Source of the DNA: Nemertoderma westbladi | Lineage: Eukaryota; Xenacoelomorpha; Nemertodermatida; Nemertodermatidae | DNA length: 64,000 nucleotides | Direction: 5' to 3' | Assembly: GCA_032718475.1 (NCBI GenBank) | Contig: JAUCBJ010008227.1 | Coordinates: forward strand, 1 to 64,000 | Part shown: positions 1 through 8,644 of the stretch, in pieces | How the letters are laid out: each line of letters opens with the position of its first letter | Position numbering within the stretch: position 1 is the first letter of the stretch | The notes under the pieces: generated by a model | The model's database searches: none | Told to the model about the DNA's origin: nothing | Seen by the model: only the letters and a program-made list of their open reading frames with translations | Position numbers and translations under genes: made by a program

Positions 1-40
1 TTTTTCTTGATACTTTGTTGTTATTGCTGTCTAAGCCAGA

Positions 41-1595
41 AACACCGGCTTTTTGGTAAGAACTCTAGTAAACTGCTTAGATTATAGAAAGTATAACTGT
101 TAACGGCGGCGGTGTTACCTCACTTAATTTAACTGCACTAATCATATTGTTTGTACTGCTATTTACCGTCAGTTATTAATTGTATCTATTTGTTGATGGA
201 AATATTGCTCTTTGGAGAATACGGATAAATCACCCAAATTCCCAATTTTCTTGATACACTACAGGTTAGAGAGGCGGGCTATATATAACAATTGCGATTT
301 ATATAAATGTGGTGTGTATTGAATCTAATGTTATTTAGTAGACCCTACATGAGTCAATTACTGCTCTCTTTATGTGTGATCAAATATACTGACGGTCGGC
401 AGAATAGTGTGCATGATTGTGAGTGTGATGTGACTGGTAACAAAGCATTTCCTAAAGAATGCGACTTATACTTTAATCATAAGCCTTATCGTTGCGTTTA
501 GTATAAGTCCTAGCTCTGTTTAAATAGATAGAGCGCCACGTCCTAAAGGAACTGTTAATATTTCCCGAAAGTTAATAATATCTGTCAGAAATTAATTATT
601 AGTGATCTATCGAATAATACAATAAGCTTACACTGCAACCTTACACTGCAATAATAAAATCTAAGCATCCGAATTCAGCCTCCCGGGTGTAGATCCATCG
701 GGTGAATGATCGCGCATGGGCTGGCTTCGGCTAATGTTTTGTTTATTAGCATAAAATATTGTCGTATGCTAAAGGTGTGTTAATTAACTAAAAGACATAT
801 AAATTTTGGCAGGTTAAACTGCTAAAGGTCTTCAAAAGCGCGAACAGGCCGTGCGCAAGATCTCGGTACTAGACCACGTAGCCTACGAACGAAAAGTTCG
901 GTAGCCCGACCGCGGTACTCAAACTTACAGATGATAGGCCTGGGATTATCTACGGGTGCTGGATCCACCAGGTCAATGACCTCAGTGGGTGCAACCGCAG
1001 TCACCTCGCTCTCACTACAATTGCCAAGACGCCCCCTAGCGGCACGGACGGCGGTAAGCTCGCGTTGAATCATCGCATTCGTATATTGGTTATTGCTAAG
1101 AATGGTGTTAGCTTCGCCAATTGCAGAAAGGAGCTGGGAGCCATCCCCGCCCTTACTGACGTTGAAAATGTCTACCTTGTTTCACTTTACCGTCCCGTCT
1201 CCCTTGGGAACTTCTATCTATTGTCTCCTTTCTAGCACTAGCTACTTGAGAAAGCCCCCATTGGGGCGAAACCTACTGATCAGCTGACAGCCGTCAGCTG
1301 ATTACTGATTGCATGCAACGTCTAATGGTCAGTTGCTTTTTTATTTTAGTATTTGTATCGTACTGTACTGGCATACCTACCGGTAAGGTTTTTTACTTCA
1401 GCTTGACAATTAAAGAATAAAATAATTGTATTAACTCAAGCATTTAATTATTATTATTTAACAGTACAAACAATATGATTAATGCAGTTAAATTAAGTGA
1501 GTTAGTGTTAAGATTCGTTATAGTAGTTAGGTAACAGTTTATACTTTCGATAATTTAAGCAGTTTTACTAGAGTTCTTCCCAAAAAGCCGGTGTT
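41..1595. mobile_element. Element bounded by about 120-130 bp inverted repeats (foldback or MITE-like)
   Basis: The segment near 41-160 reappears in inverted orientation near 1462-1595. Both arms share an outer aacaccggctttttgg, an inner aagaactctagtaaa, and then a long stretch around cacttaatttaactgca and catattgtttgtact. The arms differ by several indels, so the element is old. I see no clear target-site duplication. The interior holds a short ORF1-like reading frame (822-1073, minus) and otherwise AT-rich sequence with no recognisable transposase. It could be a foldback element, a MITE, or two opposed copies of one repeat that happen to lie close together. Confidence 0.6.
822..1073 (-). 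pseudogene. Short reading frame, possible LINE ORF1-type fragment
   Basis: An 83-codon open frame. Its central part, PRPIICKFEYRGRATELFVR (about residues 44-63), resembles the motif 'PRPIIVKF... arginine-rich' found in many LINE ORF1 (RNA-binding) proteins. This is a weak, pattern-level match only. The frame lies between the inverted-repeat arms at 41-160 and 1462-1595, which would fit a decayed mobile-element ORF. No initiation context or domain can be established. It could equally be a chance frame in GC-richer sequence. Confidence 0.25.
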
Positions 1596-1992
1596 ATGGC
1601 GAAAAATGGGAACACAACAACAGAATCATATAAAATCATATGACTACTACACTATACGAGTATACCAAAAACCCTTATTCCCCGAAGCTCCCGTCCAACA
1701 CAGAGGATGAGCAGTGAGATAGGAAATTCAGTTCAGTAGCGCTGGGATAGGTCGAAATCAACGCCTACGCAAATTCTATTGGCTGACACGAACAGCAAGG
1801 CTAAGGCAACCTCTCTAAGCTAGTTGGCCGATTAAACTGAGCCCAGATATCTCCGTACAGCACATCAGCCAATAAGCTGGTAGCTTGCACTATTTTAGTT
1901 ATAAATCCCTTTGAGAGTATTCTAGCGACTGGGGGGGAACTGGCCAGCAAAGGCAAACGTATCAGTTATCCCACAAAAGCTTTTACAAAAAC

Positions 1993-2265
1993 CTTGTTGA
2001 AAATTACAGCCGCGCTATTCCTCGAATTGATATCGATTCTTTCGAAGTTGTTAACGAGGTAGACAAAGCAGTCACCTGAGTAAATTTGTTTCGCAAGCTG
2101 CGCAACTTTCTCATCTTGCGAGTCGGACCCATCGAGTAAGGCCTTCATTCCTTGGAGGCTGTCACGGACGTCTTCCTTTGCTTTCGCTGTTTCTTTGCTA
2201 TCGGGTCCTTCGAGTTGAATCAAGGCGTCGCATAATGACTTTGTGAGTTCCGCGGGTGTTGCCAT
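1993..2265 (-). CDS. Mo25/CAB39-like protein, first coding exon (partial gene)
   Basis: The reading frame starts at the ATG at 2263-2265 and gives about 91 residues. From PAELTKSLCDALIQLE through QGMKALLDG, VAQLAKQIYSGDCFVYLV and AAVIFNK it aligns with the N-terminal helical repeats of Mo25/CAB39. In animals that protein is the scaffold which, with STRAD, activates the kinase LKB1. The homology stops after IFNK, exactly at a possible 5' splice site (AAG followed by GTTTTTG, donor at 1992-1991). Later exons would lie at lower coordinates, and none is recognisable down to position 1. Oddities: it lacks the basic stretch (MPLF...K) that precedes PAE in the usual family members, and similarity is modest. 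It is therefore more likely a divergent paralogue than the orthologous CAB39. A LINE-A copy sits about 98 bp upstream of the ATG. Confidence 0.68.
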
Positions 2266-2363
2266 TACTTACCGTATACCGGTAGGCCTATATAAGTTAC
2301 CGGTAAAAGTAATGAACTACCATTTAGGGGTTGCGGTGTAGTTTGGGACTGACTGGCTGACTG

Positions 2364-3394
2364 TGTCTACTGTTGATGGTGACACAGAACCATTTGAAGT
2401 GTTATGGGGCATCCTCCAAGGAGACACACTTGCACCATTCTTGTTCATTATTGTGGTTGACTATGTTCTACGCATGTCCTTAGATCATCATAATGATGAT
2501 GGGGTGATGATAACTCCACCTACTGGCTCCAGAAGTCGAGGAAATCCTGCCAAGTACCTAACTGATCTAGACTTTGCTGATGACTTAGGAGTACTCTCAG
2601 AATCACTAGAGGGAGCCCAACGGCTCCTCAGCTCATTAGAACATGCTGCTTCTAGTGTTGGTCTTTTTATTAACTCCAGAAAGACCAAAATTATGACAGT
2701 TAACTTTGAAAGTCCTCAGCAAGTCTCTGATCGGATGAGCATAAGCTCAAAGGATGGTATGCTTGAGCATGTGGACGACTTCTGTTACCTGGGATCATGG
2801 ATCCGGAAGTCAGGTGAGGATCTTCGAATACGTAAGGGAAAGGCATGGGCAGCCTTGAATAGGCTTTCCAGGATTTGGAAGTCACCGAGAATTAATCGGA
2901 AACTTAAGGTCCGATTATTTAGAGCAGCAGTAGTTCCAGTACTCCTCTATGGGAGTCCATGCTGGGCTCTAACTGCTGAGGATACCAAATCTCTGGATGG
3001 CACATTCACAAGAATGCTACGCCGGGTTCATTGTGTCAAGTACAATGCACACATCTCCAACCAGACACTATATAACATTGGAGGTGTCTCATTGGTTCCC
3101 CCAAGCTTGACACTAGAACAAAATCGCCTCCGCTTTGCAGGACATTGCTTTCGCCGTGAGGACCAGCCAGTGCATAATCTTGTACTTTGGCAGCCTCATG
3201 GAGTGAATAAGCATGGTGGACAGCCCATGACTTTCTTGAGACGCATCTTAAAGGACACAGGCCTTAAAGATGCGAATGATCTAGCAAATGTCATGGGTGA
3301 TAGGGAGTTGTGGCGGTGCAATTTTGTTGACAAGCCGGCACAGCATTCCTAAAAATGCAGCTGCAATGCAGCATGCCGATCCTAGTAGTAGTAG
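2364..3394 (+). mobile_element. LINE-A copy 1, 5'-truncated non-LTR retrotransposon
   Basis: Nearly identical to the 3' quarter of the full-length LINE-A at 8645-12399. It starts in the reverse transcriptase domain just before QGDTLAPF and continues through DLDFADD, the post-RT region and the stop near 3352. The frame is open for about 329 codons. Relative to the full-length copy the block-4 motif QGGTLAPF has become QGDTLAPF. It ends with the short LINE-A 3' UTR and a (TAG)n tail. The 9-bp direct repeat ggctgactg lies at 2355-2363 and 3394-3402, the expected target-site duplication. Truncation is typical of incomplete target-primed reverse transcription, so this copy cannot be autonomous. 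Confidence 0.92.
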
Positions 3395-3402
3395 GCTGAC
3401 TG

Positions 3403-4015
3403 CTTGCCTAAAAGTCAGAGGTTTGGGTTTGTTATTGTTTACGATGGTTGCTATGAAGCTACAGCTGATAAACCAATCAACTCACTAAATTTTAAATTAC
3501 CCGCCTTATTATTTAGCTAAGCATTTCAATTTATGCACTGTGTTTCTTCATAATTGTTTTTATAAATTGATATTTCAATTGTTATTGATTAAATAAAAAT
3601 TGGTATATTATAAAAAAAATGTAAATACAATTAATCTAAATAATTAATCTAATGTACAAGATATCGTAAGTAATGACGAGTGGATTGCCTTATGGTTTCA
3701 CCTCATTTCCATGAGGGTCCAGAATAAAAACTCGAGAAAAATATAACTGCCAATATTATTAAAAATACTAAAAAGACAATTCAAAGTATATAAAATTGAA
3801 ATAAAAGGTACATACTGTACACTGAACAAATTTTTTGCGGTAAATTTAAACGAAATAAATTAGTCGGCTACAGATAAAATCAGTGAGGTGGATAAAATAG
3901 AAAATTTACCAAAAATTACCTAAGTAGGAATTGTAAGTGAACGAAGTAAGTGATTTAAATCGGATGAAACAAAAACCTATTTGCAAACCCTATCACCACA
4001 CGTAGGCAGTTTTTT
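3403..4015. other. Non-coding AT-rich interval
   Basis: AT-rich sequence between the LINE-A copy and the LINE-B composite. I see no open frame of note, no RNA gene and no repeat structure beyond A/T-rich runs. Confidence 0.5.
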
Positions 4016-4085
4016 ATATCACGAACCCGCCTGTATAGGCCTAGACGGGGTGAGTATTTTGTCGAAACTTTTTGTCTCACTCTAC
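4016..4085 (+). repeat. Direct repeat flanking the LINE-B composite, left copy
   Basis: Begins acgaacccgcct and runs through ggggtgagtattttgtcg and aaactttttgtctca. The same sequence recurs in the same orientation at about 7163-7228, on the other side of the inverted-repeat structure, with a few differences. At about 65-70 bp it is too long for an ordinary target-site duplication. Confidence 0.8.
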
Positions 4086-4087
4086 AG

Positions 4088-4508
4088 CATGTCCCAGAAT
4101 ATAGTGTCGTAATTCAGTGACACGCCCCCCCCCCCCCCCCCCCCTAATTTTTCTACAAATCTTAATGAGATTGCATGAAATTTGAAACAGAGATAGTTTC
4201 ACCTCCCGATCACTGACTGGGTGAGCCAGAATTTTTATTTTTGCTTTCAATCTTTAGCTACAATCGTTTAAAAAAGTGTCTCCAGCGATATTACACCAGT
4301 TACACCGCAGTTATTCTTCTACCTTATAGCTGTTTGTTGGTACCAATGGAAAGCTGGTCCTGCAAGGGTTTCAAATATGTAACACAAGTTGAATTTCGTT
4401 GAAAAATAGCTAAGATATGGGCGTTCAAATGTTGCATGGTTATGCACCTGCGCGAGGCTATTTTATTCTATTTAATAAATACATCATAATCTGGAATATT
4501 TTGTTTAT
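4088..4508 (+). repeat. Long inverted repeat, left arm
   Basis: Starts catgtcccag, contains a run of 20 C (4125-4144), then about 360 bp of unique-looking sequence, ending near ctggaatatt. The reverse complement occurs at about 6727-7136 with roughly 93-95% identity by eye, including a mirrored run of 16 G at 7087-7102. The outer ends read TG...CA. No coding potential is seen inside the arm. Confidence 0.88.
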
Positions 4509-4539
4509 CCAAATACGTAGCTGGGCAACAATGCATTAG

Positions 4540-6489
4540 ACAGATTCGCTTATAACTATAATCACTGAGGCAGCAACTCAAAATATTCCACATTCTTATG
4601 TAAAATACAAAAAACATGTGAAACACACAATAAACACAACAAAGTTCTTGAAAAGATCATACGGAGATCATATAAGATCATTAGTTGACACAAACAAAAG
4701 GAACACAAAACAATTCTGGCGGAAAGTAAAACCAAAGGACCACAAACAAATTTACACCAAAAACCAGCTCTCACAAATTTACAGACAAACAGTACAGCAC
4801 TTCAAAACAGGAAGAGATGACACTGACAATGATGCCAATCCTATCACAGAAACAGGTACACCAGCGCAACCGCAAGATGTCACCCCAGAACAGATTGAAG
4901 CATATATAAACAAGCTTAATAGAGGAAAAGCCAGCGATATTTTCAATCTGAATGCAGAAACACTGTTACACGCTTCTTCAAGACCTTTGCATGATTTCAT
5001 CGCAAATTTATTCAACAAAATAAACAGAGATGGTATCTGCCCAATCGCGTTTACTACAAGCATCACCACTCCTGTTCCAAAACCTCAAAAACGCAAGACA
5101 ATTGTTCCACAACCGATTTCAGTACGTAATATAAGCGTCATAGTGACAATCGCAAAGCTGTGGGAAATCTCACTACTAAGCGAACTTTCTGCACTGCAAG
5201 CCCATGATCTGCAATTCGGGTACAGACCAAAAATTGGGTCAGAAATGGCACATCAATCTGTAACCAGCATCATCAACAAATTCACAAACAGCAATTCGCA
5301 GATGTACATTTTAAGCCTCGACTTATCCTCTGCATTCGACACTGTATCATACCCAAAACTATTCAGGAAAATACGATCTGCCGGGGCCTGTACTACAGTC
5401 ATTGATGCACTTGAAATGTACTACAACAACTCGAATGCCTACCTAAAAAGTTGCGGTTATCTCTTTACCGACAATTTTAGTTTACAACAGGGGGTCCGGC
5501 AAGGTGGCGTCCTATCTCCGCTCCTCTTCAACTTTTACCTATATGATTTAATTAGGGACATTAGCTCTTCGGAACTTGGATCACATATAGGTACAGAATC
5601 ATATAGCATAATAAGCTATGCTGATGACATTATCCTGTTGGCGAACATTAAACCAGACCTGACCGCAATGCTGGAAAAGGCATCGAAATACTTTGAGGAC
5701 CACAACCTGCTACTGAATACAAAGAAATGCCATTTCTTGTCTATAGAAACAAATGGAAAATCGAACACACATGATTATCTGGAATCAGAAGTTTTGACTC
5801 TACGTTCAGAAGCATCCTGCATGTATATGGGGCTGCCACTGCCAGCAGAACCCCATAAGATGGAGAACATTGCTAAAGCAAAAGTATGGCAGAATGTCTC
5901 TCAACTAAATCACCGCGGTCTAGCAGTAGATGAAGCATCACTAGACATAACAAGTCTGATATGGCGAGCCGTCTGCCTACCGAGCATATCATATGGCGCT
6001 GCCACATTATCTACTGAAACGATTTCTAATGTCAGCAAAACCTGCAGAAAGGCAATGAGGTCAATAGCTCGACAAGATAATCGTCTTCCAACTAAAGTAC
6101 TTTATGGACTTTTCGAAGTCGACACCGAACTATATCTAAGGGCGAAACAACTGAGATTGATCAACCAATTATTCAACTCCGGCAACAGGAAGATAACCTA
6201 CCTATTCACAAATATTTTATGTGAACATTGTAGCGGCCGTAGTAGTGCACTTTTCAAATCGTATGTCGAAGGAGCATGGATCTACGACTTTCCAAGTCTA
6301 TGCTCTTTAGCCATCCACGAGTACTCAATAAGGCAGTGCGTAAAAATGGCTGAGAAGTCCTCATGCCAAAATATGACACCAGGGGAAAACTTCACTCTAG
6401 CCTATTGCAACGCCCTTCTTAACAAGGTTGACCAACATGCCCGTACCCGTATTGAATTAGTTCAAAACTATCTTGATCTTTCAAGATAA
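4540..6489 (+). CDS. LINE-B reverse transcriptase, N-terminally truncated ORF
   Basis: About 649 codons open up to the stop at 6487-6489. No ATG is convincing near the left edge; the first in-frame start-like codon at 4618 is GTG, so the true start has been lost by truncation. Reverse transcriptase motifs appear in order: LSLDLSSAFDTVS (palm, first catalytic Asp), QQGVRQGGVLSPLLF, and the catalytic SYADDIILL box at about 5614-5640. A Cys/His-containing C-terminal region (LCEHCSGRSS) follows. In this family the protein copies its own RNA at a nicked chromosomal site. The apurinic endonuclease domain is missing. The RT core is uninterrupted, which suggests insertion was fairly recent. The clade was not determined. 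Confidence 0.85.
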   Translation, partial: TDSLITIITEAATQNIPHSYVKYKKHVKHTINTTKFLKRSYGDHIRSLVDTNKRNTKQFWRKVKPKDHKQIYTKNQLSQIYRQTVQHFKTGRDDTDNDANPITETGTPAQPQDVTPEQIEAYINKLNRGKASDIFNLNAETLLHASSRPLHDFIANLFNKINRDGICPIAFTTSITTPVPKPQKRKTIVPQPISVRNISVIVTIAKLWEISLLSELSALQAHDLQFGYRPKIGSEMAHQSVTSIINKFTNSNSQMYILSLDLSSAFDTVSYPKLFRKIRSAGACTTVIDALEMYYNNSNAYLKSCGYLFTDNFSLQQGVRQGGVLSPLLFNFYLYDLIRDISSSELGSHIGTESYSIISYADDIILLANIKPDLTAMLEKASKYFEDHNLLLNTKKCHFLSIETNGKSNTHDYLESEVLTLRSEASCMYMGLPLPAEPHKMENIAKAKVWQNVSQLNHRGLAVDEASLDITSLIWRAVCLPSISYGAATLSTETISNVSKTCRKAMRSIARQDNRLPTKVLYGLFEVDTELYLRAKQLRLINQLFNSGNRKITYLFTNILCEHCSGRSSALFKSYVEGAWIYDFPSLCSLAIHEYSIRQCVKMAEKSSCQNMTPGENFTLAYCNALLNKVDQHARTRIELVQNYLDLSR

Positions 6490-6627
6490 ATCATTAACAT
6501 ACTGTATCTTATGTATATAAATATCATAATCATGATGACTGTATGTACTTATCGTTTGCCATATATATTTTATCAAATTTGTCAAATAAAGCCGCCGGGG
6601 CCTAAAACCGGATGTTGAAAAAAAAAA
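4540..6627 (+). mobile_element. LINE-B, 5'-truncated non-LTR retrotransposon
   Basis: An open frame for reverse transcriptase followed by a 3' UTR containing aataaagccgcc and an A-run at 6617-6627. The frame is open back to the in-frame stop at 4537-4539. This places the 5' truncation near or just upstream of 4540 and removes the expected AP endonuclease. The element lies between two arms of a long inverted repeat (4088-4508 and 6727-7136). A clean target-site duplication is not obvious. Confidence 0.85.
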
Positions 6628-6630
6628 TAA

Positions 6631-6663
6631 GCCTACGACTGTTGCCAACCAACAGTCGTAGGC
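6631..6663. repeat. Perfect 14-bp stem hairpin just after the LINE-B A-tail
   Basis: The arms gcctacgactgttg (6631-6644) and caacagtcgtaggc (6650-6663) are perfect reverse complements with a 5-base loop. The hairpin lies 3 bases after the A-run of LINE-B and is followed by aaataac tandem triplication. It could be part of the target element, or an orphan rearrangement formed at insertion. Confidence 0.85.
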
Positions 6664-6726
6664 TAAATAACAAATAACAAATAACATTACATCTTTAATC
6701 ATTCTATTACGTAGCTATTCATACAT

Positions 6727-7136
6727 TTAAAAAATGTTCCAGAATATGGTTTATTTATTAATAGAATAAAATAGCCTCGTGTCGTTGCAAAACCATGCAA
6801 CATTTGAACGCTCATATCTCAGCTATTTTTCAACGAAATTCAAATTGTGTTACATATTTGAGTCCTTGCAGGGCCAGCTTTCCATTGGTACCAACAAACA
6901 GCTATAAGGTAGAAGAATAACTGCGGTGTAACTGGTGTGATATCGCTGGAGACACTTTTTTTAAACTCTTGTAGCTAAAGATTGAAAGCAAAAATAAAAA
7001 TTCTGGCTCACCCGGTCAGTGGTCGGGAGGTGAAACTATCCCTGTTTTAAATTTCATGCAATCTCATTAGATTTGTAGAAAAATTAGGGGGGGGGGGGGG
7101 GGTCACTGAATTACGACACAATATGCTGGGACATGG
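6727..7136 (-). repeat. Long inverted repeat, right arm
   Basis: Reverse complement of the arm at 4088-4508. It begins near atgttccagaat, includes ggtaccaacaaacagctata, a run of 16 G at 7087-7102, and ends ctgggacatg. About 93-95% identical to the left arm by eye. The arm pair encloses LINE-B and about 100 bp of flanking sequence on each side. Confidence 0.88.
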
Positions 7137-7162
7137 TGTATGTATGTAGGCCTACTGTATAA

Positions 7163-7228
7163 TATAACGAACCCGCCTTTATAGATGGGGTGAGTATTTT
7201 GTCGAAACTTTTTGTCTCAATCTATGTA
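7163..7228 (+). repeat. Direct repeat flanking the LINE-B composite, right copy
   Basis: Same orientation and sequence class as 4016-4085 (acgaacccgcct ... ggggtgagtattttgtcg ... tttgtctca). About 26 bp separate it from the right arm, whereas the left copy almost touches its arm. The 40-bp minisatellite starts about 17 bp later. Confidence 0.8.
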
Positions 7229-7244
7229 TCGACAGTTGAAAGTG

Positions 7245-8644
7245 AAAGTACCTTGTTAATAATCAACCAAAGGCGGCCTACTGCGAAGTACCTTGTTAGT
7301 AATCAACCAATGGCGGCCTACTGCGAAGTACCTTGTTAGTAATCAACCAAAGACGGCCTACTGCGAAGTACCTTGTTAGTAATCAACCAATAGCGGCCTA
7401 CTGCGAAGTACCTTGTTAGTAATCAACCAAAGACGGCCTACTGCGAAGTACCTTGTTAGTAATCAACCAAAGACGGCCTACTGCGAAGTACCTTGTTAGT
7501 AATCAACCAAAGGCGGCCTACTGCAAAGTACCTTGTTAGTAATCAACCAAAGGCGGCCTACTGCGAAGTACCTTGTTAGTAATCAACCAAAGGCGGCCTA
7601 CTGCGAAGTACCTTGTTAGTAATCAACCAAAGACGGCCTACTGCGAAGTACCTTGTTAGTAATCAACCAAAGGCGGCCTACTGCAAAGTACCTTGTTAGT
7701 AATCAACCAAAGGCGGCCTACTGCAAAGTACCTTGTTAGTAATCAACCAAAGGCGGCCTACTGCAAAGTACCTTGTTAGTAATCAACCAAAGGCGGCCTA
7801 CTGCGAAGTACCTTGTTAGTAATCAACCAAAGGCGGCCTACTGCGAAGTACCTTGTTAGTAATCAACCAATGGCGGCCTACTGCGAAGTACCTTGTTAGT
7901 AATCAACCAAAGACGGCCTACTGCGAAGTACCTTGTTAGTAATCAACCAAAGGCGGCCTACTGCGAAGTACCTTGTTAGTAATCAACCAAAGGCGGCCTA
8001 CTGCGAAGTACCTTGTTAGTAATCAACCAATGGCGGCCTACTGCGAAGTACCTTGTTAGTAATCAACCAAAGACGGCCTACTGCGAAGTACCTTGTTAGT
8101 AATCAACCAAAGACGGCCTACTGCGAAGTACCTTGTTAGTGATCAACCAAAGGCGGCCTACTGCGAAGTACCTTGTTAGTAATCAACCAATGGCGGCCTA
8201 CTGCGAAGTACCTTGTTAGTAATCAACCAATGGCGGCCTACTGCGAAGTACCTTGTTAGTAATCAACCAATGGCGGCCAACTGCGAAGTACCTTGTTAGA
8301 AATCAACCAATGGCGGCCTACTGCAAAGTACCTTGTTAGTAATCAACCAATGGCGGCCTACTGCGAAGTACCTTGTTAGTAATCAACCAATGGCGGCCTA
8401 CTGCGAAGTACCTTGTTAGTAATCAACCAAAGGCGGCCTACTGCGAAGTACCTTGTTAGTAATCAACTAAAGGCGGCCTACTGCGAAGTACCTTGTTAGT
8501 AATCAACCAAAGACGGCCTACTGCGAAGTACCTTGTTAGTGATCAACCAAAGGCGGCCTACTGCGAAGTACCTTGTTAGTAATCAACCAATGGCGGCCTA
8601 CTGCGAAGTACCTTGTTAGTAATCAACCAATAGCGGCCTACTGC
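7245..8644 (+). repeat. 40-bp minisatellite, left block (about 35 units)
   Basis: Unit core: accttgttagtaatcaacc, then aaaggcggcctactgcgaag. The period is exactly 40 bp across the whole block, with point variants only (agg/aga/tgg/tag before cggcc, gcg/gca, taatc/tgatc). The block is cut at its right end by the full-length LINE-A. No long reading frame and no array-specific protein are seen. Confidence 0.97.

Noticed and set aside
307-501. 64-codon Cys-containing frame inside the inverted-repeat element
   Set aside because: No recognisable fold or signal peptide, and it lies inside a decayed mobile element; too little to call a gene.
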